A DNA stretch of 64,000 nt. Source: an uncultured Prevotellaceae bacterium (GTDB lineage: Bacteria; Bacteroidota; Bacteroidia; Bacteroidales; Muribaculaceae). Position numbers and translations under genes: made by a program. The stretch covers positions 29,377-93,376 of the forward strand of contig CALEJB010000034.1 in NCBI GenBank assembly GCA_937898675.1, in the 5' to 3' direction. Each line of letters starts with the position of its first letter. Position 1 is the stretch's first letter. Shown here piece after piece: positions 16,067 through 25,681 of this stretch. The notes beneath the pieces are model-generated. The model did no database searches. It worked only from the letters and a program-made list of their open reading frames with translations, and had not been told where the DNA came from.

Positions 16067-17887
16067 TTACTTCATCACCTTAACAGCGCTGGTGGTGCCG
16101 TCGGTGTAGGTGGTAACAGCGATGCAGATGCCGTTAGCCTCGCTCATCTCCTGGCCAGCCATGTTGAAGTAGCGTACGCCGGCAACGGTCTTGCCACCGT
16201 TAACCTCGTCAAGGCCAGTGAAGCCAGCCTGTGCAGCGTAAACGTACTTGTCACCGGTCTCGTTGTCGATAGCGATGCCCAGGGTGTAGTTGTAACCAAC
16301 GAGTACCCAGTACATGTTGTCGTTAGCATACAGGGGGTTCTCCATAGCGTTGCCAAGAACAGCCTCCTGCATAGCCTCTTCGCCACCCATGCGAACGCCG
16401 TCAACTACGAAGTAGAAGGGAACAGCGGGACGCTCCTCGGTTGCGGGATTGTAAGTGCCAAAGATGTCATACTCGAGAGCAACGGTGGTGGTCCAGTCGC
16501 CGTTAGCGCCCTGGTTGAGCTCGTACCATACGGGCTCGCCGTTCATGTCAATGATTACCAGCCAGTAACCTACCATGTGAGGATCCTCGGGGCCGGGGCC
16601 TTCAACGGCGGGAACGGTGATGGTCATTTCAGCGCTGATGCCCATCTCCTGGCCATCAACCTGTGCGGTAGCGTAAACCACGATGTCATAGTCCTCGTCC
16701 AGACGGGGTGCGGTGTAGGGGTTCTCAACCTCCTCGCCGTCAACGTACAGAACAACGGTGCCCTCACCGGTAGCGGTAACGACAACGCCGTCGGCGGTAA
16801 CCTCATAGGATACCTCGGGAGCGGGGGTCACAACAGGAACAACCTGCTTGGCAGGAACGGTGAAGGTCTGCTCAACGGTCTCACTGTTCTGCATATTCTC
16901 GCCGTAGCCGTAGCCGGTAACAACGATGGTCTGCTCCTCCTCGGTCTGCTCAACGGTGTAGGGCAGGGTTACCTCAACGCTGTTAACATAAGCCTTGTAG
17001 TCGTTAGCGCAGGTTGCGGTGATAACGAAGTTCTCGTCCATAGCAAAGACGGGAGCCTCAGCAACGGGCATCTCCTTAGCGGGGATAACGAAGGTCTGCT
17101 CAACAGTCTCACTGTCATTCATGCCCTCGCCAAAGCCGTAACCGCTGACAACGATGGTCTGCTCCTCGTAGGTCTGCTCAACGGTGTAGGGCAGGGTTAC
17201 CTGAACACCGTTGATGAAAGCTACGTAGTCGTTGGCGCAGGTTGCGGTGATGGTGTAGTTCTCGTCCATAGCGAAGACGGGAGCCTCGGCAACAACGGGC
17301 TCGCCACCCTCAACGGTGATGTTGAATGCGTGGTGGGTCTTAGCTGCGTCGGTGACGGGACCGCGGGTGTCGGCACCACAGGCGGGCTGGGTGTAAACAT
17401 CACCCTCGCCGCCAGCGAAATTGCTGTCGAACTGGATGGTAATGACGAACATCTCATACTCGCCAAGGGCATACTTAACAGAACCGTAGCTCACGGGGTC
17501 ATCCTCGTCGGGGTCGGTACCCTCGGGATACCAGTAACCACCCATCGTCAGAGTGCCGATGAAACGGTCGCCAGAGTCGCTGATGTTCAGTGCGGACTGA
17601 GCCAACTTGTTGTTACCCAACTTGTCCAAGTAAGGAATGTCAATCATACCTGCGCCTTCAACGCCGCCCTTAATGGTTGCGCCTTCGGGAAGAGCGATGT
17701 CACACTGCCAAACGTTTACATAGGCATCGAAGTGAGCCATTACAGAAACATCCATGCGACGCTGCTTTGCGGTCGAACCCTGGAGCACGCTCTGGGGAAC
17801 CTCAAAGTCGTTGATGAAGAGATACTCCTCAGCGCAGATCGAACCTGCCATCAGAAGAGCAGCAAGAGTAAATAAAAATTTCTTCAT
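16067..17887 (-). CDS. Secreted repeat protein, paralog of the 650-aa protein
   Basis: 606 aa. The signal peptide is identical to that of the 13313-15265 product. The N-terminal domain is closely related (FEVPQSVLQGSTAKQRRMDVS, WYPEGTDPDEDDPVSYGSVK). Two NDY-type repeats follow (FINGVQVTLPYTVEQ, AYVNSVEVTLPYTVEQ), then beta domains including GTVVLYVDGEEVENPY, a distinct region (GYWLVIIDMNGEPVWYELNQG), and the shared C-terminal tail. Likely surface-exposed, possibly an adhesin or carbohydrate-binding scaffold; no catalytic motif is visible. Predicted leader about 360 nt. Confidence 0.8.
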   Translation of the reverse strand: MKKFLFTLAALLMAGSICAEEYLFINDFEVPQSVLQGSTAKQRRMDVSVMAHFDAYVNVWQCDIALPEGATIKGGVEGAGMIDIPYLDKLGNNKLAQSALNISDSGDRFIGTLTMGGYWYPEGTDPDEDDPVSYGSVKYALGEYEMFVITIQFDSNFAGGEGDVYTQPACGADTRGPVTDAAKTHHAFNITVEGGEPVVAEAPVFAMDENYTITATCANDYVAFINGVQVTLPYTVEQTYEEQTIVVSGYGFGEGMNDSETVEQTFVIPAKEMPVAEAPVFAMDENFVITATCANDYKAYVNSVEVTLPYTVEQTEEEQTIVVTGYGYGENMQNSETVEQTFTVPAKQVVPVVTPAPEVSYEVTADGVVVTATGEGTVVLYVDGEEVENPYTAPRLDEDYDIVVYATAQVDGQEMGISAEMTITVPAVEGPGPEDPHMVGYWLVIIDMNGEPVWYELNQGANGDWTTTVALEYDIFGTYNPATEERPAVPFYFVVDGVRMGGEEAMQEAVLGNAMENPLYANDNMYWVLVGYNYTLGIAIDNETGDKYVYAAQAGFTGLDEVNGGKTVAGVRYFNMAGQEMSEANGICIAVTTYTDGTTSAVKVMK

Positions 17888-18245
17888 TGCAATAAAAATT
17901 TAAAATTAAGTTAATAAATAATGTTATTATAAATAATGTCTCGTCAAAGTTGCATAAAGTTGTTTTCGTCGGTTCTGATTCATCAAATCAATCTCGGATT
18001 AACTGTCCTGTCGTTAATGCTTAGCACTGCGGCTGTTAGTTTTTATTGGGGTTGCTCAATGTAGCTCGTTGTGGCGCGGCCGGCGGTAAAAGTTGGGATG
18101 TGTACGAATAGTATGGCAGAAGGTACAGGCCTGTACGCAACAACTGCCGATGCCAGCTACACCGGTGTTGAACTAATGGAAATGCATTAAACAACTCATT
18201 TCTATATATTTAATCTCAATTACGGTTGTGAATTCACTATATCGT
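17888..18245 (-). promoter_or_regulatory. Long 5' leader of the 606-aa surface gene
   Basis: No gene is visible between the ATG at 17887 and the promoter at 18252. The 358-nt leader contains a perfect 14-nt palindrome (GTACAGGCCTGTAC, 18123-18136) and an AT-rich last 60 nt. No known riboswitch is recognised. Confidence 0.4.
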
Positions 18246-18251
18246 ACGGCA

Positions 18252-18259
18252 CAAAAGTA
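18252..18259 (-). promoter_or_regulatory. -7 box of the 606-aa surface gene promoter
   Basis: Minus-strand TACTTTTG. A TTTT at 20 nt upstream stands in for the -33 TTTG. Start near 18246. Confidence 0.55.
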
Positions 18260-18395
18260 CTACTTTTCGATAAATTGATAAAAGAACTCAGGAAAATAAT
18301 TCCTTAAAAAAAGTTAAACAATTACCAAAAACCATGATTTTCAGTCAATAGACGCCTCAAGTCCGTGCCGCATGGGGCTATCTCCCCCCAAAAAA

Positions 18396-18420
18396 AGACA
18401 GCCGGAGAATCCGGCCGTCT
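18396..18420 (-). terminator. Terminator of carboxynorspermidine synthase gene
   Basis: AGACAGCCGGA / TCCGGCCGTCT stem (one mismatch) with a 3-nt loop, followed on the minus strand by seven T. It lies 32 nt past the stop codon. Confidence 0.85.
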
Positions 18421-18451
18421 TTGTGCACCCCAGTGAGGACTGTGCGGTGAT

Positions 18452-19648
<1,197 letters not shown>

Positions 19649-19681
19649 CTTGCGTTCATTTTTGTCAGTTTTTCGTTTCGG

Positions 19682-19713
19682 CAAAGTTAAGTCAAACTGG
19701 CGAAAGCACCAAA
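19682..19713 (-). promoter_or_regulatory. Promoter of carboxynorspermidine synthase gene
   Basis: Minus-strand TTTG (19710-19713), 20 nt, TAACTTTG (19682-19689), leader about 27 nt. It diverges from the promoter at 19781-19813. Confidence 0.75.
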
Positions 19714-19780
19714 TTTAGCGCAAGCCAACCTGTGTGAGTTGGGCGATTTGTCTATAAAAAAAGTGAAATCGTCTATCTTT

Positions 19781-19813
19781 TTTGCGGCATTCGGCACAAA
19801 AAGAGTAATTTTG
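19781..19813 (+). promoter_or_regulatory. Promoter of the outer-membrane barrel gene
   Basis: TTTG (19781-19784), 21 nt, TAATTTTG (19806-19813), then a leader of about 40 nt. Confidence 0.7.
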
Positions 19814-19859
19814 CCGCACCAAAAAGCCACACAATCCGGCATTAACCAAAAATATGTAT

Positions 19860-22652
19860 ATGAAAAAGATTCTTACTGTGTTGTTCGCAGTAGCCATGCT
19901 GGCACCGATGACATCGCGCGCCGCGGTCATCAACGGCATCCTGGTGGACTCCCAGGACACCACCACGCTGATTGAGGCAACCGTGAAACTGCTCAAGCCC
20001 ACCAAGGACAGCACCATGGTCAAGGGCACCACCACCGACATGAACGGCGTGTTCAACCTCAAGGGCGTGAAGCCCGGCAAATACCTACTGCGCTTTAGCT
20101 ACCTGGGCTACAACGACGTGATAAAGCACGTGACCGTGGACAACGACGGCCGCGACGTGAACATCGGCGTGGTGAAGATGGACCCTAACAGCATCATGCT
20201 CAAGGAAGCCGTGGTGATGGGCGTCAAGACCGCCATCACCGTCAAGGAAGACACCATTGAGTTCAACGCCGACACCTACAAGACGCAGGCCAATGCCGTG
20301 GTCGAGGACCTGCTCAAGCGCCTGCCCGGCGTGGAGGTGGGCACCGACGGCAAGATTACCGCCAACGGCAAGGAGGTGAAAAAAATCCTCATCGACGGTA
20401 AGGAATTCTTCAACGACGACCCCACCGTGGCGTCAAAGAACATCCCCGCCAACATGGTGAACAAGCTGCAGGTCATCGATCGCAAGAGCGACCTGGCGCG
20501 CCTGACCGGCGTTGATGACGGCGAAGACGAGACCGTCATCAACCTCACCGTCAAGAAAGGCATGAACAATGGTTGGTTTGGCACCGTGAACGCCGGCTAC
20601 GGCACCGACGACCGCTATGCGGGCAACGTGATGATCAACCACTTCAAGGACGGCAACCAGTTCACACTGCTGGGCGGCGGCAACAACACCAACAATATGG
20701 GCTTTGGCCAAGAGGGGCAGCGCAACTTCCAGCGGTTTGGAGGCGAGCGCGGCGTGACCACGTCGCAGTATGCCGGCATCAACTTCAACGTGGGCAGCAA
20801 GGACGACGAGCACTTTCGCGTGGGCGGTGACGTGATTTACAGCCACAGCGACCGCGACACGCGCACCACGACTGCCCGTCAATACCTCTTTGAGGACTCA
20901 ACAAGCTACTATAACGCCAACACGGCAGCGCGCGACAAGAGCCACAGCCTGCACAGCCACTTCCGCCTGAAGTGGGAGATTGACAGCTGCAACACCCTCG
21001 ACTTTGTCCCCAACATTGAGCTGGGCTTCAACAAGAGCATGCGCAACGACACCTCCTACACCCAGGCCGGAGACCCGCAACGCACCCCGGTGAACCACAG
21101 CAGCAGCAACTACCTGAACGACGGCCACAGCCTCGAGTGGGGAGCACGGCTGATTTACAACCACAAGTTTGCCAGCCATCCGGGCCGCAGTTTCAGCGTG
21201 ATGGCCAACTACAACTACAGCAATGTTGACGAGGACGGCGACACCTATACCAACAACACCTACTACCTGCTGCCCGAGAAAGACGAAATCATTGACCAGA
21301 ACAACGACACGCAGCGCAAGACGCACAGCTTTACCGGCCGAGTGTCGTGGACCGAGCCCATCGGCAACATCAAGAACGCGCGTTTCCTCGAGTTCACCTA
21401 TCGCGGCAACTACCGCTACTCCACCAGCGACAAGATGGTGTATGACAACACCCGCGACGGCGAGTGGAACGAGCGGCTGAGCAACAGTTTTCGCAACACA
21501 TTCTACAACCAGGAGTTCAGCGCCGGCTTCCGCCAGGTGCGCCAGGCCTATAACCTGAATGTGGGCATCGCCGTCAACAGCGCCATGTCCAAGAGCAGGG
21601 ACCTCATCAACAGCGAGCGCGACATTGCCGAGCGCTGGGCGTGGTCGGTAGCCCCCTATGCCCGGTTGCGCTACAAGTTCAGCGACACCCGCAACCTCAA
21701 CTTCAACTACCGCATGCGCGCCAGCCAGCCCAGCATGACACAGCTGCAGCCCGTGGCCGACGAGAGCAACCCGCTGAACATCGTCATCGGTAATCCTGAG
21801 CTCAAGCCCACCTTCAACCACAACATCAACCTGCGCTACAGCGACTTTGCACAAGGCGCGCAACGCAGCATCATGGCCATGGCCAACGTGTCGTTTGCAC
21901 AGAACAGCATCATCTCCACGACCACCTATGACGAAGTTACCGGCGGACGCACCACCAGCTACACCAACGTCAACGGCGTGTGGAACGCCATGGCAATGAA
22001 CATGGTGAGCTTCCCCTTTGGCTCGTCCAAGGCGTGGTACTTCACCAACCACCTGTTTGGCCGCTACTCGGTGACCAAGGGTCTGAACAATGGGGTCGAG
22101 AACCGCAGCAACACGCTCAACCTCAACATCTCGCCGGGCATCGCCTACCGCACCGGCGTGTTTGACCTGGAACTGCGCCCCCGCTACAGCTTCCAGAACA
22201 CCACCAACACCGTGCAGGAATCGAGCAACCGCGACATCCACACCTGGGGCGGCATGTTTGACGGCACCTACTCGGCGCCCTTTGGCCTGGTCATCAGCAC
22301 CGACCTGAGCTACAGCACCACCAGCGGCTACACCAGCGGCTACAACTCCGACCAGTGGCGCTGGAACGGCTCGATTGCCTACCAGTTCCTGCGTGACAAA
22401 CAGGCTGCCGTCACCATCTCGGTATATGACATCCTGGGCCAGCAAAAGAACATTTACCGCAATGTCACCGCCGAATACATCGAGGATGCCATCTACAACA
22501 ACCTGGGCCGCTACGGCATGGTCACCTTCACCTACCGCTTCAACACCTTCAAGAAAGGCGAGACCCCCGAGCTGCACGACGATGGCTACCACAACCACGG
22601 AGGCCACAACCATCCGCCCATGGGCGGACCTGGCGGACACAGGCATTTCTAA
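19860..22652 (+). CDS. TonB-receptor-like outer-membrane beta-barrel protein
   Basis: 930 aa. Signal peptide (MKKILTVLFAVAMLAPMTSRA), then a carboxypeptidase-regulatory-like beta-sandwich (GILVDSQDTTTLIEATVKLL ... MNGVFNLKGVKPGKYLLRFSYLGY). A plug-like domain follows (VVEDLLKRLPGVEVGTDGKI, NGKEVKKILIDGKEFFNDDP), then about 700 residues of barrel strands with many Asn/Tyr/Arg. This matches the Bacteroidota OMP_b-brl_3 family, relatives of TonB-dependent receptors. No TonB box is obvious. The last 25 residues are His/Gly/Pro-rich (HDDGYHNHGGHNHPPMGG), a likely metal-binding tail. The substrate is unknown. ATG 19854 is an alternative start two codons upstream. Confidence 0.88.
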   Translation: MKKILTVLFAVAMLAPMTSRAAVINGILVDSQDTTTLIEATVKLLKPTKDSTMVKGTTTDMNGVFNLKGVKPGKYLLRFSYLGYNDVIKHVTVDNDGRDVNIGVVKMDPNSIMLKEAVVMGVKTAITVKEDTIEFNADTYKTQANAVVEDLLKRLPGVEVGTDGKITANGKEVKKILIDGKEFFNDDPTVASKNIPANMVNKLQVIDRKSDLARLTGVDDGEDETVINLTVKKGMNNGWFGTVNAGYGTDDRYAGNVMINHFKDGNQFTLLGGGNNTNNMGFGQEGQRNFQRFGGERGVTTSQYAGINFNVGSKDDEHFRVGGDVIYSHSDRDTRTTTARQYLFEDSTSYYNANTAARDKSHSLHSHFRLKWEIDSCNTLDFVPNIELGFNKSMRNDTSYTQAGDPQRTPVNHSSSNYLNDGHSLEWGARLIYNHKFASHPGRSFSVMANYNYSNVDEDGDTYTNNTYYLLPEKDEIIDQNNDTQRKTHSFTGRVSWTEPIGNIKNARFLEFTYRGNYRYSTSDKMVYDNTRDGEWNERLSNSFRNTFYNQEFSAGFRQVRQAYNLNVGIAVNSAMSKSRDLINSERDIAERWAWSVAPYARLRYKFSDTRNLNFNYRMRASQPSMTQLQPVADESNPLNIVIGNPELKPTFNHNINLRYSDFAQGAQRSIMAMANVSFAQNSIISTTTYDEVTGGRTTSYTNVNGVWNAMAMNMVSFPFGSSKAWYFTNHLFGRYSVTKGLNNGVENRSNTLNLNISPGIAYRTGVFDLELRPRYSFQNTTNTVQESSNRDIHTWGGMFDGTYSAPFGLVISTDLSYSTTSGYTSGYNSDQWRWNGSIAYQFLRDKQAAVTISVYDILGQQKNIYRNVTAEYIEDAIYNNLGRYGMVTFTYRFNTFKKGETPELHDDGYHNHGGHNHPPMGGPGGHRHF

Positions 22653-22674
22653 CATTCCAGACAAGACATCAATC

Positions 22675-22709
22675 GGGACCCAAGCAGATTTTTCACTGGC
22701 ATGGGTCCC
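22675..22709 (+). terminator. Terminator of the outer-membrane barrel gene
   Basis: GGGACCCA (22675-22682) pairs with TGGGTCCC (22702-22709), followed by five T. It lies 22 nt past the stop codon. Confidence 0.8.
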
Positions 22710-22843
22710 TTTTTCGCGCGCACACATTAATAATGAGGATACCCTTCGTAAAAAACACACTAAATCTCAGTTTCAGTTGGCATAAAATTTGCTGTAAATA
22801 ATATACTTTTCCAAAATTTTATTAACCCTTAAAAAAACTTTTT

Positions 22844-23053
22844 ATGACAATTACGGTTAAGTCAAACAGTGTCAACAACATCACTCGTTATCACAACTAC
22901 TTTTGCAACAAGGGTTTGCACTGCATGAAATGCAACAATGACACCGAAGTCACGGTCTTCGATCTTGATCCCGTCCAAGCCGAGATGCTCATTAAAGCAT
23001 TTGCAAAGCACTTCCGCCTAAAGCGCACCGAGCCTGAATCACTCGCAGCATAA
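22844..23053 (+). CDS. Small Cys-containing protein, unknown
   Basis: 69 aa. The middle has Cys/His spacing YHNYFCNKGLHCMKCN (C-x5-HC-x2-C), which could bind a metal. A predicted amphipathic helix follows (PVQAEMLIKAFAKHFRLK). No signal peptide and no recognised family. Support for a real gene: it ends 15 nt before a very strong terminator, it is the only reasonable frame in this interval, and its composition is protein-like. A possible promoter lies in the AT-rich 80 bases upstream, but no exact consensus is present. Confidence 0.6.
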   Translation: MTITVKSNSVNNITRYHNYFCNKGLHCMKCNNDTEVTVFDLDPVQAEMLIKAFAKHFRLKRTEPESLAA

Positions 23054-23068
23054 TTTCCGATTTGTTGG

Positions 23069-23103
23069 CTTTTGAGACGGCACCGGCGGTGCCGTCTCAA
23101 AAG
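23069..23103 (+). terminator. Strong terminator after the small protein gene
   Basis: A perfect 16-bp stem (CTTTTGAGACGGCACC / GGTGCCGTCTCAAAAG) with a 3-nt loop. The A/T-rich base gives it bidirectional potential. Confidence 0.8.
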
Positions 23104-23366
23104 CGCAATTGACTACTGCCGCACAAAAAAGAAAGAACACGCGCCGCACTTCACAACAGCTGTCCTTAGGATAAAAATAGTAACTGTTTCTATCTCATTT
23201 TGGTAATATTGCACGCTGCAAGGCCATAACCCGCCGCAGATTCATTCATATTTGGTGTCCCTTAAAACTCGTTGCGCGAAATCGCTCCCCCCCAAAAAAT
23301 CTATCCCACAATTCCAATATTTGGATACAAATTGCAGGGTTTTAATGATGATTAAAAAATATTGTG
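23104..23366. other. Intergenic stretch, nothing recognised
   Basis: About 260 bases between the terminator of the small protein gene and the next promoter. It has no open frame of note and no hairpin I can support. Confidence 0.4.
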
Positions 23367-23374
23367 TACTTTTG
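23367..23374 (+). promoter_or_regulatory. -7 box of the two-gene secreted-protein operon
   Basis: TACTTTTG, with TTTT 23 nt upstream as a weak -33. The -7 box runs directly into the perfect inverted repeat at 23374-23403. Confidence 0.6.
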
Positions 23375-23403
23375 TCCAGTGCACGTCATGCCGTGCACTG
23401 GAC
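23374..23403 (+). promoter_or_regulatory. Perfect inverted repeat at the transcription start (operator or leader hairpin)
   Basis: GTCCAGTGCACG (23374-23385) and CGTGCACTGGAC (23392-23403) form a perfect 12-bp dyad around TCATGC. Its left arm begins at the last base of the -7 box and spans the predicted start site. That is the position expected for a repressor operator, or for a 5' mRNA hairpin. Confidence 0.5.
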
Positions 23404-23437
23404 CGCAAAACAGAAAATTAATCAAAAAATAGCGCTT

Positions 23438-24427
23438 ATGAAAAAAATGATTGCAATTATCGCTGGCGTGCTTGCCCTCAACGCACATGCCCAGCTGACT
23501 GCCGAGGGCATCATGGCCCTGCTCCCCGACATGCCCTCGCAGGCTGTCATGACAGCAGTTGCCACCCACAGTCCCGAATTCAATGACCAGTCGGCAGCCA
23601 CGCTGGAGTGGGACAACTATTTCAACAAGCTGCAAGAGGTTATCAGCCAAGCCGAGAAAGCCGTGGAACGCGAAACCACCAATGCCACGGCCACACCGTC
23701 GCGCGCAGCGATGCAAGCCCGGGCCGAGGCTCAGGCAGGGATAACGGCCGAGCAGGTCAAGAACATGACGCCCGAGCAGCTCGCAGCGTTTGCCAAGGCC
23801 AAGGCTAAAGCCAACGTCGGCAAGGGCACGAACGGCCTGACTACCGCCGACCTCACCGCCATGGCCAACATGAGCGAGGCCGACCGTGTGGAATATGCCA
23901 TGCTCAACGGTCTCACGCTCTCGCCCGAGCAGGCCAAGGCCATGAAGGCCAAGGCCGCCAAGGCGCACAAGGCAGGACAGGCCGCCATGAACTACCAAGA
24001 GCTGGTGACCAAGGGCCTAGAGATGTCGCAAAAGGCTGAAAAGATGCTGGACGAGGCGCGCACGGCTATCCGCGACATGTGGAAGAACGGCTATCAAAGC
24101 AACTATGACGCCGCTTGCAAAAAGGAAAGGGAAGTGTGGGCAAAATACGGCGAGGACCCCGAGGGCGTCACCGAGTACAACGCCGCCTGCCTGCAGATCT
24201 ACAAGATAACCAGCGAGTTCAACGAGAAGAGTTACACCCTGTGGCGCAATGCCGTCACCAATGCCATGACCTATTTCAAAACCGATTACCTGCTTTATGC
24301 CCGCCAGTTGATGGATGCCATGGAGGGCGCAGGCAATCCCATGCCCAACTACGACATGGAAATCGCCATGCAATACCTCAGGCAGGCTTTGGCATTGAGA
24401 GACATCCCCAATCCCATCAACGAATAA
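23438..24427 (+). CDS. Secreted alpha-helical protein, unknown
   Basis: 329 aa. A signal peptide (MKKMIAIIAGVLALNAHAQ) is followed by an almost entirely helical, Ala/Lys/Glu-rich protein with repeated short motifs (GITAEQVKNMTPEQLAAFAKAK, TTADLTAMANMSEADRVEYAML, LSPEQAKAMKAKAAKAHKAG). This suggests stacked helical hairpins. No family recognised. ATG at 23438 is used; the longer frame upstream crosses the promoter. The WG-repeat gene starts 10 nt after its stop, so the two are probably one operon. Confidence 0.75.
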   Translation: MKKMIAIIAGVLALNAHAQLTAEGIMALLPDMPSQAVMTAVATHSPEFNDQSAATLEWDNYFNKLQEVISQAEKAVERETTNATATPSRAAMQARAEAQAGITAEQVKNMTPEQLAAFAKAKAKANVGKGTNGLTTADLTAMANMSEADRVEYAMLNGLTLSPEQAKAMKAKAAKAHKAGQAAMNYQELVTKGLEMSQKAEKMLDEARTAIRDMWKNGYQSNYDAACKKEREVWAKYGEDPEGVTEYNAACLQIYKITSEFNEKSYTLWRNAVTNAMTYFKTDYLLYARQLMDAMEGAGNPMPNYDMEIAMQYLRQALALRDIPNPINE

Positions 24428-24437
24428 ATATAACAAC

Positions 24438-25505
24438 ATGAAAATGAAACAATTTCTAAAGTCAGTTCTGCTCGTTGCCACTGTGGCAATGAGCACGACA
24501 AACGGTTTTGCCCAGGCAAGCTTCAAGATTGACCTGGGTGACCTGGCCAGCGGCACCGAGTTTGACGGCGGCGGCCTGTGCGCCCTCATGAGCGAGTCGT
24601 TTCTGGAATCACCCCAGGGCCAAAGCCTCATCACCAGGCTCACAGAAGTGCGCCAAGGCGCGGCCTATGCCGACGTTGTCAATGAAGCGACAAAGGGCCT
24701 TGAGTCGCTCAAAAACGGCCGCAAACAGTATGCCGGCAACACCGACGAAACTTCGATAGCGCTGCTACAGGAAATTGATGAACGCATCAGCCAGTACGAG
24801 GACATTATCAGGCAGTACTCAAATGGGGGCTCGGCGCTCAATGCCAACGACCTGCTCAAGGAGGCCGCCACCCACTCGGCAGGCGGGCGGCTGTACTATG
24901 GCGCCGAGGACATAGGCCACGGCTACTGGGCGGTGTGCATCACTCCCGAGGTCAAGAGCGCCAACTCCAAGTGGGGCGTGATAGACTGCGAGGGGCGGCA
25001 AATCGTGCCTTGCAAGTACAACTACCTTGAGAACTACCCCGAACTTGAAATGCTGCATACCTTTGACTTCAGCGGCGACTACACCGAAGGCATCATCCGC
25101 TACGACGGCTCGGTAGTGCTGGACTGCAAATACAGCCATGTGAACAGCGCCATGACTTCTTTTGTGGTGATTGACAACACCCCCAGCGGCAGCAAATGGG
25201 GTGTCGCCGACCTTGACGGGCACATGCTCATACCGCAAAACTACGCGGAGATAGAACCCTTTGTCTATAACCTCTCCTCTGGCTCTTACTACTTCTATGT
25301 AATTACCGACGGCACGTCGGGGCTGAAGGCCGTCTTTGACCATCATGGCAAACAGGTGACCGGTTTCATCTATGACGGATGGCTCAACGAAGCACCGTAT
25401 TTTATCGGCGTCAAGTCTGCGGGCACCAACGATGTGTTTGACGCACGCACTTGGACCAGGACTGAAATCCCCGACGACTACTGGAACCACAGGTGGGAAG
25501 AATAA
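24438..25505 (+). CDS. Secreted WG-repeat protein
   Basis: 355 aa with a signal peptide (MKMKQFLKSVLLVATVAMS...GFAQA). A helical N-terminal third is followed by about three WG beta repeats: KWGVIDCEGRQIVPCKYNY, KWGVADLDGHMLIPQNYAEI, and the degenerate GLKAVFDHHGKQVTGF. WG repeats are thought to form protein-binding beta structures; the function here is unknown. It is co-oriented with the helical secreted protein 10 nt upstream, so they may act together. Confidence 0.82.
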   Translation: MKMKQFLKSVLLVATVAMSTTNGFAQASFKIDLGDLASGTEFDGGGLCALMSESFLESPQGQSLITRLTEVRQGAAYADVVNEATKGLESLKNGRKQYAGNTDETSIALLQEIDERISQYEDIIRQYSNGGSALNANDLLKEAATHSAGGRLYYGAEDIGHGYWAVCITPEVKSANSKWGVIDCEGRQIVPCKYNYLENYPELEMLHTFDFSGDYTEGIIRYDGSVVLDCKYSHVNSAMTSFVVIDNTPSGSKWGVADLDGHMLIPQNYAEIEPFVYNLSSGSYYFYVITDGTSGLKAVFDHHGKQVTGFIYDGWLNEAPYFIGVKSAGTNDVFDARTWTRTEIPDDYWNHRWEE

Positions 25506-25520
25506 CACGCCACGAGACAC

Positions 25521-25559
25521 AATGAATGCCAGACAGCCTTGAACTGCCTGGCATTCATT
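25521..25559 (+). terminator. Hairpin after the WG-repeat gene
   Basis: AATGAATGCCA (25521-25531) pairs with TGGCATTCATT (25549-25559), with an inner CAG/CTG pairing. There is no T-run, so termination is possible but unproven. Confidence 0.45.
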
Positions 25560-25620
25560 ATAACATGAACAGAAGCGGGCAGCGAATTGTTTCATGTTAC
25601 GCTCGGCGCCGATGCATAAT

Positions 25621-25652
25621 GCCCCCGAAAGCATTCTTCAACTTTCGGGGGC
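25621..25652 (-). terminator. Terminator of the oxidoreductase fusion gene
   Basis: Perfect 11-bp stem GCCCCCGAAAG / CTTTCGGGGGC with a 10-nt loop, 30 nt past the stop codon on the minus strand. The U-tract is weak. It may serve both converging genes. Confidence 0.6.
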
Positions 25653-25681
25653 ACTGTGTGTCAGGATTTTGTGTCGCTTGT

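Noticed and set aside
13313..17887. Regularly spaced repeats that at first look like a CRISPR array
   Set aside because: The repeats are in frame and encode protein domains; unit lengths are hundreds of bases, and no cas genes are present.
17888..18245. A riboswitch in the long leader of the 606-aa gene
   Set aside because: Only a palindrome and AT-rich sequence are seen; no match to a known riboswitch core that I can point to.
25621..25652. CCCCGAAAG hairpin resembling the IS terminal dyad at 62616-62651
   Set aside because: Loop sequences differ, and its position just after a stop codon fits a terminator; no IS remnant surrounds it.
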